From a virus: a stretch of DNA of 64,000 bases. Shown piece by piece: positions 42,927 to 49,780 of this stretch; position 1 is the first letter of the stretch, and each line of letters begins with the position of its first letter. Position numbers and translations under genes: made by a program. The notes under the pieces are model-generated. The model was not told the origin of the DNA. It did no database searches and saw only the letters and a program-made list of their open reading frames with translations. Location of the stretch: IMG/VR virus record IMGVR_UViG_3300028920_000035, positions 83,623 through 147,622 of that record; one strand, written 5' to 3'.

Positions 42927-43786
42927 TCTGGTCTCCCAACGATCACCAGTTCGCCCACGGGACCACGGCGGTCCCCCTTCGAGTTGATCGCTCGTCGCGC
43001 CTGGATTTCGTGCAGCTCAAAGCCAGCGTAGAGCCGGCGGACGAGTTCGCAGTCAGAGTTTGAGGCTACGACGGTCACTCCTCGTTCCACGAGTCGCCGG
43101 CACGCTGCGACGAGCCTCGACTGGTCGTCAAGCGTGAACCCACCCTGGGTGTACCCGTCGCTGAAGTTGCTGGTTGGCGAGAGGGGCACGTAGGGTGGGT
43201 CGAAGTACACGAGATCGCCCGGGCGCGGCCACTCGCAGATTTCCCAGAAGTCCCCAAGGTGAATCTGGGCCCAGCGGTTCAGCTCGCGAGAACAGGCGTG
43301 AATGGTCTCTTCCTTGTAGACCAGCGGTGGCTTCTGGACCCACCTCTCCCCCTTGGGGTCGCCGTAGGGAACGTTGAACTTCCCCTGCTTGTTGACCCGC
43401 CACAAGCCGTTGAAGCAGGTCTTGTTGAGGTAGATGAACCGGATGGCGCGAGCCACGGGGTCGAGGTCCTCGGGGTCGTAGCCCCGAAGCATCATGTAGG
43501 TGTCCTTGTCGACGGTGAGGCCCTGGAGGCCGCGCACCAGCTCGTCAGGGAAGTCGCGCACGATCTTGTACGTCGTGATCAGGTCGGGGTTGACGTCGTT
43601 CAGGACCGCGTGCTCGAACCGCTGCTCGGTCGCGAGGTGAAAGAAGAGGGCACCCCCGCCGAAGAACGGCTCGTAGTAGGTCCGAATCGTCTCGGGGAAG
43701 AACGGCAGGATCTTGTCCAGCAGACCGCGCTTGCCGCCGGCCCATTTGAGGAAGGGGCGGGCACCCTTGGCTTTCGTGCTAGCCAT
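42923..43786 (-). CDS. dam: D12-class (Dam-like) N6-adenine DNA methyltransferase
   Basis: 287 residues. PFLKWAGGKRGLLDKI is the N-terminal signature, YYEPFFGGGALFFHL the AdoMet-binding FxGxG, LNKTCFNGLWRVN a conserved D12 block, and GDLVYFDPPYVPL the DPPY catalytic motif. It transfers methyl groups to adenine in a short DNA site, classically GATC for Dam; the site here is not known. It overlaps RNase HII by 8 nt. Likely protects phage DNA from restriction. Confidence 0.93.
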   Translation of the reverse strand: MASTKAKGARPFLKWAGGKRGLLDKILPFFPETIRTYYEPFFGGGALFFHLATEQRFEHAVLNDVNPDLITTYKIVRDFPDELVRGLQGLTVDKDTYMMLRGYDPEDLDPVARAIRFIYLNKTCFNGLWRVNKQGKFNVPYGDPKGERWVQKPPLVYKEETIHACSRELNRWAQIHLGDFWEICEWPRPGDLVYFDPPYVPLSPTSNFSDGYTQGGFTLDDQSRLVAACRRLVERGVTVVASNSDCELVRRLYAGFELHEIQARRAINSKGDRRGPVGELVIVGRPE

Positions 43787-44453
43787 CTTCGTCCATCATC
43801 TCCCACAGGCGCTGGGGTTGGTCGTCCTCCAGCTCCTTCACGATGTCGGCCACAGGCTTGTAGCTGCGACGGTGCTGCGGCGTCGGCCCCAGCTCCCGGA
43901 GCTTGGCCTTGTGTTCGGGGGTGACGTAGCCCTTGTTCTCGGCCCAACCGTAGCCCGGAAACTCCTTGCCCAGCTTGACCAGCTCTCGGTCGCGCCAGAC
44001 TTTCGCCATCACGGACGCCAGGGCACACTCAGGGACGTCCATGTCGGCCTTGGGTAGGCTGATGACGGGGTGGTCCAAACCCAGCTCCAGAAGTCCGTCG
44101 ACGACCACCAAGGCGGGCACCTCGTCGGGGACGGCTGCGATGGCTGCGGCAAGGGCGTTGCAGAAGGCCATGCGTCTCGCCGTCGCGGGGCCCATCTTGT
44201 CGACCTCCCACGCCTCATAGCGGCAGACGGTGGTGAAAACCTCGGGATGCTCAGAGTAGGCGCTCCACACAGCCTCGCGCTCGGCCTCCGTCATCTGCTT
44301 GGAGTCCCGTACACGTTCGTCGTCCCAACCTGTGGGCGCGGCCACGGCTCCTACGGCCAGGGGCCCCGCCATGCAGCCCCAGCCGACCTCATCCGCGCCA
44401 ACGACCCACCCTGGGTGGCCGTCCACTCGGGCGTGGCCTGTCTTTCGTCTCAT
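43779..44453 (-). CDS. rnhB: Ribonuclease HII
   Basis: Start chosen at ATG 44453, 7 nt after a GGTGTA-type motif; 224 residues. GADEVGWGCMAGPLAVGAV (D21, E22), RDSKQMTEAER, LVVVDG, KADMDVPECALASVMAKVWR and GYGWAENKGYVTPEH..L...GPTPQHRRSY match RNase HII, with the DEDD metal-binding set. It removes ribonucleotides or RNA primers from DNA. Placed with dam and a second methyltransferase in one operon. Confidence 0.93.
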   Translation of the reverse strand: MRRKTGHARVDGHPGWVVGADEVGWGCMAGPLAVGAVAAPTGWDDERVRDSKQMTEAEREAVWSAYSEHPEVFTTVCRYEAWEVDKMGPATARRMAFCNALAAAIAAVPDEVPALVVVDGLLELGLDHPVISLPKADMDVPECALASVMAKVWRDRELVKLGKEFPGYGWAENKGYVTPEHKAKLRELGPTPQHRRSYKPVADIVKELEDDQPQRLWEMMDEDG

Positions 44454-44460
44454 GCTGGTC

Positions 44461-44472
44461 ACGTTACACCGT
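44461..44472 (-). promoter_or_regulatory. GGTGTA-type promoter motif for rnhB
   Basis: ACGGTGTAACGT on the minus strand; the hexamer TAACGT ends 7 nt before ATG 44453. It lies just before the end of the upstream gene, so rnhB and dam may be transcribed separately from the operon. Confidence 0.5.
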
Positions 44473-44691
44473 TCAGTCGGGAGCCCGAATCCAGTACCAG
44501 TCCCGAGGCCAGTCGTCCCCCTCGCCGATCACCTTGTAGTCGTCGAAGTCGGTCACGATGCTGTAGCCCTGGTGGGTCTCGACATGGCCGTATCCGGTGC
44601 GGGTCAGCTGACCCTTGTCGCTGTGGCGCAGGATGATGATGCCGGCCCGCTTGTAGACGGTGAAGCGGGGGTCCTCGCTGCTCCAGGTCAT
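44473..44691 (-). CDS. Small acidic unknown protein, 72 aa
   Basis: ATG 44691 (MTWSSEDPRFTVYKR) is preceded by GAAGAAGAAG and overlaps the stop of the small TM gene. Beta-rich with several Trp/Tyr (GYGHVETHQGYSIVTDFDD, WPRDWYWIRAPD). Family not recognised. Confidence 0.6.
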   Translation of the reverse strand: MTWSSEDPRFTVYKRAGIIILRHSDKGQLTRTGYGHVETHQGYSIVTDFDDYKVIGEGDDWPRDWYWIRAPD

Positions 44692-44849
44692 GGCTTCTTC
44701 TTCTGATGGCGGACTTCCCAAAGCAGAAGGGCATTCGAGGTGACCACGATGCCCCCCAGAAGGTTGTTCGAGATTTCGAGCCCAAGGACCATCTTGAGCA
44801 TCATGACCGAGGTCATGACGATGAGCGGGATGCCCAGAGCAACTTTCAC
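44688..44849 (-). CDS. 53-aa membrane protein
   Basis: GTG 44849 overlaps the methyltransferase stop and the TGA overlaps the next ATG. The peptide starts MKVALGIPLIVMTSVMMLKM and has two hydrophobic stretches and a basic end RHQKKKP. It is a likely one- or two-TM protein with a cytoplasmic tail. Perfect stop-start overlaps support translation. Confidence 0.55.
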   Translation of the reverse strand: MKVALGIPLIVMTSVMMLKMVLGLEISNNLLGGIVVTSNALLLWEVRHQKKKP

Positions 44850-45727
44850 TCTCCCAGCTCCATCGCGAGGTCGAAGTTCTCGCGCTCGCTGTTGTGGGCT
44901 TGGGCCGGGCGTAGGCGCTCCTCGATGGTCGAGAGGTAGTCGGGGTTCAACTCGATGCCCTGGACCTTTCGACCCATAGCAGCGGCTACGGCAAGAGTCG
45001 TCCCGCTGCCAGCAAAGGGATCAAGAATGAGGTCACCAGGGCGCGACGTGGCCATGATGCAGAGTTTGGCCAGCTCTTCGGGCATGACGGCAAAGTGTGC
45101 GCCGGGGTAAGGCGCCCCATGGATGGTCCAAACGGACCGCTTGTTGCGCATTGTGTGCTCGCCCGAGCGTATTCGAGCGGCGAGTCCGTCGAGCCCCGTA
45201 TTGCCCCCGTTGCCCGCACCATACCGCTCGCTGGTGTCGTAGTGCGCCGTGGTGCGCTGAGCGTTGGTTTCGGCCAGGGGCTCAGCGATGGCCTCCCAGT
45301 CGTAGTAGTACCGCTCACCCTTGCTGAAGAGGAACAGGTGCTCGTGACTGCGGGTGGGGCGGTCCTTGACTGACTCGGGCAGCCCCGCGGGCTTGCTCCA
45401 GATGACCTCGGCCCTGAGCAGAGCGTGTTTCTTGAAGGCCAGCGCCACCTGCCAGGGAATGCCTTGCAGCTCGCGATCGTGGTAGGTATCGCCCAGGTTC
45501 AGCCACAAGACCCCATCAGGCTTGAGTGTCTTCATGGCCGTGGCAAGGACCCGCACGAGCCGTTTGATGTAGACGTCCGGCTTGGGCTCTTGGCCTAGTT
45601 GAGCTTCGTGCCCATAGTCCCGCTGCCCCCAGTACGGTGGCGACGTGATGATCGCTTGAACCGACTGATTGGGAACCTTTTTGAGGAGACGGGCGGCGTC
45701 GCCGACGAGGATGGGTGGGTTAGGCAT
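44846..45727 (-). CDS. Type II-like DNA methyltransferase (SPPYW, N4-C or N6-A)
   Basis: 293 residues. N-terminal ILVGDAARLLKKVP and IITSPPYWGQRDYG contain the SPPY catalytic motif. The C-terminal LILDPFAGSGTTLAVAAAMG and VQGIELNPDY carry the AdoMet-binding site, in the beta-class order. SPPYW suggests N4-cytosine or N6-adenine methylation; the target is unknown. No restriction endonuclease gene is adjacent, so protection or regulation is more likely than a restriction system. Confidence 0.93.
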   Translation of the reverse strand: MPNPPILVGDAARLLKKVPNQSVQAIITSPPYWGQRDYGHEAQLGQEPKPDVYIKRLVRVLATAMKTLKPDGVLWLNLGDTYHDRELQGIPWQVALAFKKHALLRAEVIWSKPAGLPESVKDRPTRSHEHLFLFSKGERYYYDWEAIAEPLAETNAQRTTAHYDTSERYGAGNGGNTGLDGLAARIRSGEHTMRNKRSVWTIHGAPYPGAHFAVMPEELAKLCIMATSRPGDLILDPFAGSGTTLAVAAAMGRKVQGIELNPDYLSTIEERLRPAQAHNSERENFDLAMELGE

Positions 45728-45888
45728 TCCTTGTCCCAGGAGTGTCCCGGCAGAATGGTAGCTGATGTGAACTTACACCGCCAGCCGGCACTTACACATA
45801 ACTGCTTGACTTTTTTGGCAAAGGCAATGGCCTCGTTGACGTTGGTGTCGGCGGGGAGGTACAACTCGATGTCATAGGTGATCTTCAT
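45595..45888 (-). CDS. Small unknown protein, C-terminus overlapping the methyltransferase
   Basis: ATG 45888 starts MKITYDIELYLPADTNVNEA with a well-formed helix (IAFAKKVKQLCVSAGW). The frame then runs 133 nt into the methyltransferase gene, where it becomes Ser/Arg-rich (KRSSRRHRTGGSG), unlike a folded domain. Either the real protein is the first 60 residues and a stop was lost, or the overlap is genuine. The methyltransferase start is firmly placed by its motif, so the overlap is real in the DNA. Confidence 0.45.
   Translation of the reverse strand: MKITYDIELYLPADTNVNEAIAFAKKVKQLCVSAGWRCKFTSATILPGHSWDKECLTHPSSSATPPVSSKRFPISRFKRSSRRHRTGGSGTMGTKLN
45770..45781 (-). promoter_or_regulatory. 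GGTGTA-type promoter motif upstream of the methyltransferase
   Basis: GCGGTGTAAGTT on the minus strand inside the upstream small gene; the hexamer ends 42 nt before ATG 45727. It could drive a separate methyltransferase transcript. Lies in coding sequence, so chance is possible. Confidence 0.3.
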
Positions 45889-45946
45889 GGGCCGCACGGT
45901 AAGCAGGGCTACCGAAGTGGGCCAAGAAACGGGCTACAGTCGGATC

Positions 45947-46348
45947 TCAGATTGGTGGATCTTCATAAACAGGGCGACGGTCCACGATGCGGAAGTCGGG
46001 CCAGAAGACCAGTTGATGCCCGCTCTTGACTCGAACCGTCTTGCGTTCCACCGAAGTGGGGTCGTCAGGCTCGGCAAGGTGGGCCCAAAAGGTTGGATGA
46101 TGAGGCTCAACGGTCACGTCCCAGAAGGGTGGCTCGGTCTCGGCGCAGTAGCACCCCATGCAGATGTAGCGTCCGTCCTTCATGTAGACGAACCCCTCGT
46201 GGTTGCCCGCTCCTGGGCACTTGCCCGGTTGCAGTTCGTCCTGGTCGTAGGGCTCATCCAACTCATCGAGGTACCGAGTGGTGGCGCAGGTCTCACACAC
46301 GAGCATGTAGCCGGTGTCGTCACGCATCAAGATAGCGCCGTGCATCAT
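45947..46348 (-). CDS. Cys-rich zinc-ribbon-like protein, 133 aa
   Basis: ATG 46348 (MMHGAILMRD) overlaps the stop of a 29-aa micro-gene. CETCATTRYLDEL, GKCPG, and ICMGCYC give several CxxC pairs, like zinc ribbons, and the C-terminal part is Pro/Val-rich. Function unknown; possibly a DNA- or RNA-binding adaptor. Confidence 0.6.
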   Translation of the reverse strand: MMHGAILMRDDTGYMLVCETCATTRYLDELDEPYDQDELQPGKCPGAGNHEGFVYMKDGRYICMGCYCAETEPPFWDVTVEPHHPTFWAHLAEPDDPTSVERKTVRVKSGHQLVFWPDFRIVDRRPVYEDPPI

Positions 46349-46434
46349 GGGCGCGTCCCCAGACGCTTGATGGTAAGGTACTCACCCGCGCCCGCACAGA
46401 TGTCGAGGGTGACCTTTGCACCCATCTCCCTCAT
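46345..46434 (-). CDS. 29-aa micro-gene
   Basis: ATG 46434 overlaps the stop of the DUF932/YkgJ chimera and its TGA overlaps the start of the Cys-rich gene. Peptide MREMGAKVTLDICAGAGEYL plus a short basic tail. Its DICAGAGEYL resembles an AdoMet-binding loop (D-x-x-x-G-x-G), possibly a remnant or start of a methyltransferase fold. Too short to assign. Confidence 0.4.
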   Translation of the reverse strand: MREMGAKVTLDICAGAGEYLTIKRLGTRP

Positions 46435-46937
46435 GAATCCTCGACCAAATTGAGGGCCATGCGACGGATGTTAAGGCAGGTGCGGTCGCCAGCCTTGACG
46501 GCCTCGCGACACACCTTGGGGCGCTGGTCGTAGACAGAACACGAGCAACGGCCTCCGCCCTTGACCTTCGCCAGGATCCACACGCGCTGACCACCCTTGA
46601 GCGACCCGGCCGTCTCCAATGTCACGTGACCCTCGTCGATCACGGGCTGGAAGAACTGGAACGCCGCCGCGTTCTGAAGGGGCTCATAGGTGGGGCCCAC
46701 GACGCCCAGGACCTTGCGATCCGTGCTGCGAACGACCGCGCGGTTGGGCAGCTTGACGTCGTTGCCGTCGACCTTGCAGTAGGTCGGCTGCATTGAGACT
46801 GTCCAGTCGAGCCCCGCGAGCTTGATCGCCTCCTCGATGGTGGGCGGGTTATCCAGGATGGTGCCGAGCCCATGCCACGGAACCTCGCGGACGCTGAAAG
46901 TGCTGGCCTGGTTGTTGACCGTCTCGATTTCGTGCAT
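46431..46937 (-). CDS. Truncated DUF932-like protein fused to half of a YkgJ-like domain
   Basis: Residues 1-130 (MHEIETVNNQASTFSVREVP, WHGLGTILDNPPTIEEAIKL, VLGVVGPTYEPLQNAAAFQF, GGQRVWILAKVKG) match the N-terminal part of the phage/plasmid-like DUF932 family, which is normally about 300 or more residues. At GGGRCSCSVYDQRPKVCREAV the sequence switches to the C-terminal half of a YkgJ-type Cys cluster and ends 40 residues later. Both families are incomplete, so this looks like a deletion fusion that kept an open frame. Whether it functions is unknown. Confidence 0.75.
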   Translation of the reverse strand: MHEIETVNNQASTFSVREVPWHGLGTILDNPPTIEEAIKLAGLDWTVSMQPTYCKVDGNDVKLPNRAVVRSTDRKVLGVVGPTYEPLQNAAAFQFFQPVIDEGHVTLETAGSLKGGQRVWILAKVKGGGRCSCSVYDQRPKVCREAVKAGDRTCLNIRRMALNLVEDS

Positions 46938-46968
46938 TTTCTCAATTCCGGGTGGGGGGTTGGAACCT

Positions 46969-47009
46969 ATTTGTAGCTACACCGTTGAGCTGAATTTGGA
47001 GCTACAAAT
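46969..47009. promoter_or_regulatory. Perfect 10-bp inverted repeat flanking a promoter (operator candidate)
   Basis: ATTTGTAGCT (46969-46978) and AGCTACAAAT (47000-47009) are perfect reverse complements, 31 bp apart centre to centre (about three helical turns). The left arm covers the -10 hexamer of the minus-strand motif ACGGTGTAGCTA (46974-46985); the right arm covers its -35 region. This is a good geometry for a dimeric repressor site. Confidence 0.55.
46974..46985 (-). promoter_or_regulatory. GGTGTA-type promoter motif for the 46937 operon
   Basis: ACGGTGTAGCTA on the minus strand; the hexamer ends 36 nt before ATG 46937. GGAATTGAGAAAATG supplies the ribosome-binding region. Flanked by the inverted repeat described separately. 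Confidence 0.5.
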
Positions 47010-47049
47010 TCGCCTGGCACCATAAGTGTGCAGAATCGCTGGTGCCGGG

Positions 47050-47109
47050 TGCCGGATGATGGTTGTGGCATGTATGTACCCCCATACGTGCCACAACCAT
47101 CATCCGGCA
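47050..47109 (+). other. 27-bp stem, 6-nt loop hairpin
   Basis: Left arm 47050-47076 and right arm 47083-47109 pair over 27 positions with one mismatch (a G-U wobble in RNA); the loop is TACCCC. No T-tract follows. It lies between the divergent promoter region and a decayed gene copy. Too long and perfect for chance; could be a structured RNA, an IS-end remnant, a protein-binding cruciform or a terminator-like barrier. Confidence 0.85.
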
Positions 47110-47304
47110 TCACCATCACCGCTTTCAACAAGCTCGCCCTAGAGTATGCCCAGCGCTGCTCGAAGATCTGCAAGGGCGTCATCAGCGGGGGTTCCCCTAG
47201 GCAACACTCAGATTGCCTTAGGGTACTTCAAGAAGCTGACCGAGATCCTGAAGATCGCGGTGCGCTTCAATCGGACCCACGGGGGCAAGGTGGTCAGGCT
47301 TTAA
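47106..47304 (+). pseudogene. Frameshifted, internally deleted copy of the next gene
   Basis: TAFNKLALEYAQRCSKICKGV in one frame resembles SSFNAIACQYAERCQAICEGV of the next gene. A different frame further on reads QIALGYFKKLTEILKIAVRF then NRTHGGKVVRL and stops at 47302, matching TAQSFFRKMVELAEVVAQF then NRDYGSQTFEA. The middle of the gene (about 50 residues) is missing. This is a decayed tandem duplicate with a deletion and a frame change. Confidence 0.7.
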
Positions 47305-47306
47305 CC

Positions 47307-47642
47307 ATGGCCGACTTACTGAAGAAGAGCAGTTTCAACGCCATCGCCTGTCAGTACGCCGAACGCTGCCAGGCTATCTGCGAAGGAGTTACCTGCCCTG
47401 ATCCTGACGGGTATGGCTGCCGGTTCTATGTTTCCCTGGAGGGACATTCAGCCGCCATCGTCTACTTCGAGCTGGGTATTCTCACTGGTGGGCTATTCAC
47501 CCCTGAGGGTTCCATCGGTCTAATGACCGCCCCCACTGTGGATTCGGAGACGGCCCAGTCGTTCTTCCGGAAGATGGTCGAGCTGGCCGAAGTGGTGGCT
47601 CAGTTCAATCGGGACTACGGTTCCCAAACGTTCGAGGCATAG
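47307..47642 (+). CDS. Unknown protein, 111 aa, intact paralogue
   Basis: ATG 47307 is 2 nt after the stop of the decayed copy, so it uses its position rather than a strong ribosome-binding site. N-terminal helix with Cys (CQYAERCQAICEGVTC), a beta-rich middle (CRFYVSLEGHSAAIVYFEL), and a C-terminal helix. Family not recognised. Faces the convergent gene at 47652. Confidence 0.6.
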   Translation: MADLLKKSSFNAIACQYAERCQAICEGVTCPDPDGYGCRFYVSLEGHSAAIVYFELGILTGGLFTPEGSIGLMTAPTVDSETAQSFFRKMVELAEVVAQFNRDYGSQTFEA

Positions 47643-47651
47643 GGCCTCCGT

Positions 47652-48179
47652 TCAAAGGAACGTGTGGACCCCGAGGTAGGGGACGTTCTGGGCGCCCACC
47701 TTGGGCGCCTGGGCCACGTACCCTACCTCTTGCAGGTTGGGAGCCCGAGGGTCACTGCTGGCGGCCCACTCGTCTTCTTTGGTAAACAGGCCCCGTAGGG
47801 ACCACTTGAGCTTGTCGCCCGCCTGGTAGTCGACCTCGACAAGAGGGCCCGCTTGTCGGGACGCATACGTGTACCGCTCATAGGTCCGAGTCGACATGAT
47901 CCAGGAGCCCGAGCACAGGACGATATACTCATATTTCGGCTGCTGGCCGGTCATGGCCGTCAGCACATCAGAATCTTCGGTGGACCCCACGAGCGCGAAC
48001 CCCGCGCCACGGCCGCCGTCAACAAAGCCACAGTGGAAGCCGTCGAGGGGATGGTTTACCCACCGGAAGCCCTGTCCTCCGGCCCAGCCCGCGGCGATGG
48101 CCGCTGGCTCAACGCTCACGGGGTACGCAATCCCCTTGACAAACACCACAACGTCGCGAGTGCGGAAGACCTCAGGCAC
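47652..48179 (-). CDS. Unknown protein, 175 aa
   Basis: GTG 48179 with GAGG upstream. Starts MPEVFRTRDVVVFVKGIAYP, a beta-strand-rich protein with many Gly/Tyr (GWAGGQGFRWVNHP). Ends ALVGAQNVPYLGVHTFL-like. No catalytic motif. It is convergent with the 47307 gene, separated by a weak CGTTC/GAACG stem. Confidence 0.55.
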   Translation of the reverse strand: MPEVFRTRDVVVFVKGIAYPVSVEPAAIAAGWAGGQGFRWVNHPLDGFHCGFVDGGRGAGFALVGSTEDSDVLTAMTGQQPKYEYIVLCSGSWIMSTRTYERYTYASRQAGPLVEVDYQAGDKLKWSLRGLFTKEDEWAASSDPRAPNLQEVGYVAQAPKVGAQNVPYLGVHTFL

Positions 48180-48202
48180 ACCTCAACCGGCTGATAAACT
48201 CT

Positions 48203-48442
48203 TTACTTCTTCTGTTTTCCGAGCTTGAAGTATTCGCAAGCTTGACAAAACCCTTTGAGAAAGCCGTAAGCCTCCTCAACGGTGTGGCAGAATCCTAGCT
48301 TCGCCCCCACCGCGTACCCGGGGTAGTGGATCACGTCGGGTACAAATACCATAGCAGAATCGACGAATGACACCTCTAGGTGAAGCTCCTCAGCGAGCTG
48401 CGTCACCCTTCGGCATATGTGAAATTTATCAACTGTTGTCAT
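48203..48442 (-). CDS. Small unknown protein, 79 aa
   Basis: ATG 48442 begins MTTVDKFHICRRVTQLAEEL. One helix, then beta-strands (LEVSFVDSAMVFVPDVI) and a C-terminal Cys-containing helix (FLKGFCQACEYFKLGKQKK). No family recognised. Confidence 0.5.
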   Translation of the reverse strand: MTTVDKFHICRRVTQLAEELHLEVSFVDSAMVFVPDVIHYPGYAVGAKLGFCHTVEEAYGFLKGFCQACEYFKLGKQKK

Positions 48443-48486
48443 GTCAGTACTCAGTAGCGCTGTGCTTGGGCACAGTTAGTGATTAT

Positions 48487-49209
48487 TTAACCGTCTTGGC
48501 TTTTGAACAGGAGCACGAGCCCCACACAAGAGCCAAAGTCTCGCCACCGCCGCACCTTATGTAGTAACAGATCCAGCTCGCTGGTGAGGCGGACCTCCGA
48601 CACCCTAGTCATGTGTTCCAACCCGTCGAAGACAATCAGGGTGGGCTCCAGGATGCCGCTCGAATAGGCCATAGCCAGCAAGCAGAGCACGGTATCAAGC
48701 TGATCCGCGGGGCCCGCCAACACATCCTCAACGTGAGCCCACTCTAACAGCTGGCGGTCCACACCATCAAGGTCATGGTTGTGCAACCACCGAAACAAGG
48801 CCGCGTGGGTCTGCTTGGGAAGCTGGGGCTCACTCAACCGGAAACGCAGATCCCAAATCCCACTCAGAAGGTGGGCCAGGTTCGCCGAACGATCGACCAG
48901 CTCCTGTAACTCAGAGCTGATCACGAGGTGGGGGGCCCTTGCCAGGGACCATAGCAGCTCCCCTGTGTCCCCTGTGGCTAGCTTAACAAACGTTTTGATG
49001 AACCCCTGGTTGAGCCATTCGTCGGACATGACAACCGACCACTCGATCCCTTGGAGGGCCCGAGTCAGACCGGGCGAGTCGCTGTCCAATAGAGTGAGAA
49101 CCGATTGCTGAGCTGAATGGAAATAGTCGAGCCATGTGCAGACTTGAGTCTCACACGACGTGAGCCTCAGATCCGACCAGTCTAGCTCTTCCTCCACCAT
49201 CATGCCCAT
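48487..49209 (-). CDS. Unknown protein with Walker-B-like strand, 240 aa
   Basis: ATG 49209 follows GGGACAAGG. Helical throughout; EPTLIVFDGLEHM resembles a Walker B strand (hhhhD) and GSCVGLVLLFKSQDG a following core strand. No P-loop is visible, so an ATPase fold is uncertain. It is the third gene in a minus-strand run with 49235 and 49767. Confidence 0.55.
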   Translation of the reverse strand: MGMMVEEELDWSDLRLTSCETQVCTWLDYFHSAQQSVLTLLDSDSPGLTRALQGIEWSVVMSDEWLNQGFIKTFVKLATGDTGELLWSLARAPHLVISSELQELVDRSANLAHLLSGIWDLRFRLSEPQLPKQTHAALFRWLHNHDLDGVDRQLLEWAHVEDVLAGPADQLDTVLCLLAMAYSSGILEPTLIVFDGLEHMTRVSEVRLTSELDLLLHKVRRWRDFGSCVGLVLLFKSQDG

Positions 49210-49234
49210 TGAACCTTGTCCCGACTCATTGAAG

Positions 49235-49780
49235 CTAATCTACCTTGAAATGCTCGTCCAAGCGGACTTCAACCATGCGGTCATCGTCTTGGAAAGAGAC
49301 GATCAAAACACCATCGATATCCTTCTTGAGCTTGTACTCCCGAAGCCTTCCTAGCCGCCGGACTACCTCGATTCCCATCAAGGCGTGAACCCCTGTAGCA
49401 TATGCACCTACACTAGACGCGCAGATCCGTTCTAGCAAGGAAATGGGGATCGCTTCGACGAATTCCTTCAGCTCGTCGGGCGTCATATCCTGACCTTCCA
49501 GAATGATAGATAGGAGACCCGCGAGATCGTGCCCTTTCAGCTCCTCTAACCAACATTCTAGGAAGGTTTTGACGGTTGCGACTATTAGCTCGGCTAGTAT
49601 CTCGATGGTTGTGTGCTTTCCGTCAAGTTCCTGGATCCTGGGTTGCATTTTGAAGGTCGTCTTGGCGCTGGCGACTTTCAACGCTTCATGAATGTTGAGA
49701 GGGTGGTTCCTAACGACCTTGATGGCCTTTGACGGTCGAACCTCGTTCCAGACGTCCTCCAGTTCCTCATCTGTCGCCAT
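49235..49780 (-). CDS. Unknown protein, 181 aa
   Basis: ATG 49780 overlaps the end of the upstream gene by 14 nt. Acidic N-terminus, then helices (LAELIVATVKTFLECWLEEL) and a C-terminal beta-hairpin (DGVLIVSFQDDDRMVEVRL). No family recognised. Probably co-transcribed with its neighbours from the promoter motif at 50220. Confidence 0.55.
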   Translation of the reverse strand: MATDEELEDVWNEVRPSKAIKVVRNHPLNIHEALKVASAKTTFKMQPRIQELDGKHTTIEILAELIVATVKTFLECWLEELKGHDLAGLLSIILEGQDMTPDELKEFVEAIPISLLERICASSVGAYATGVHALMGIEVVRRLGRLREYKLKKDIDGVLIVSFQDDDRMVEVRLDEHFKVD

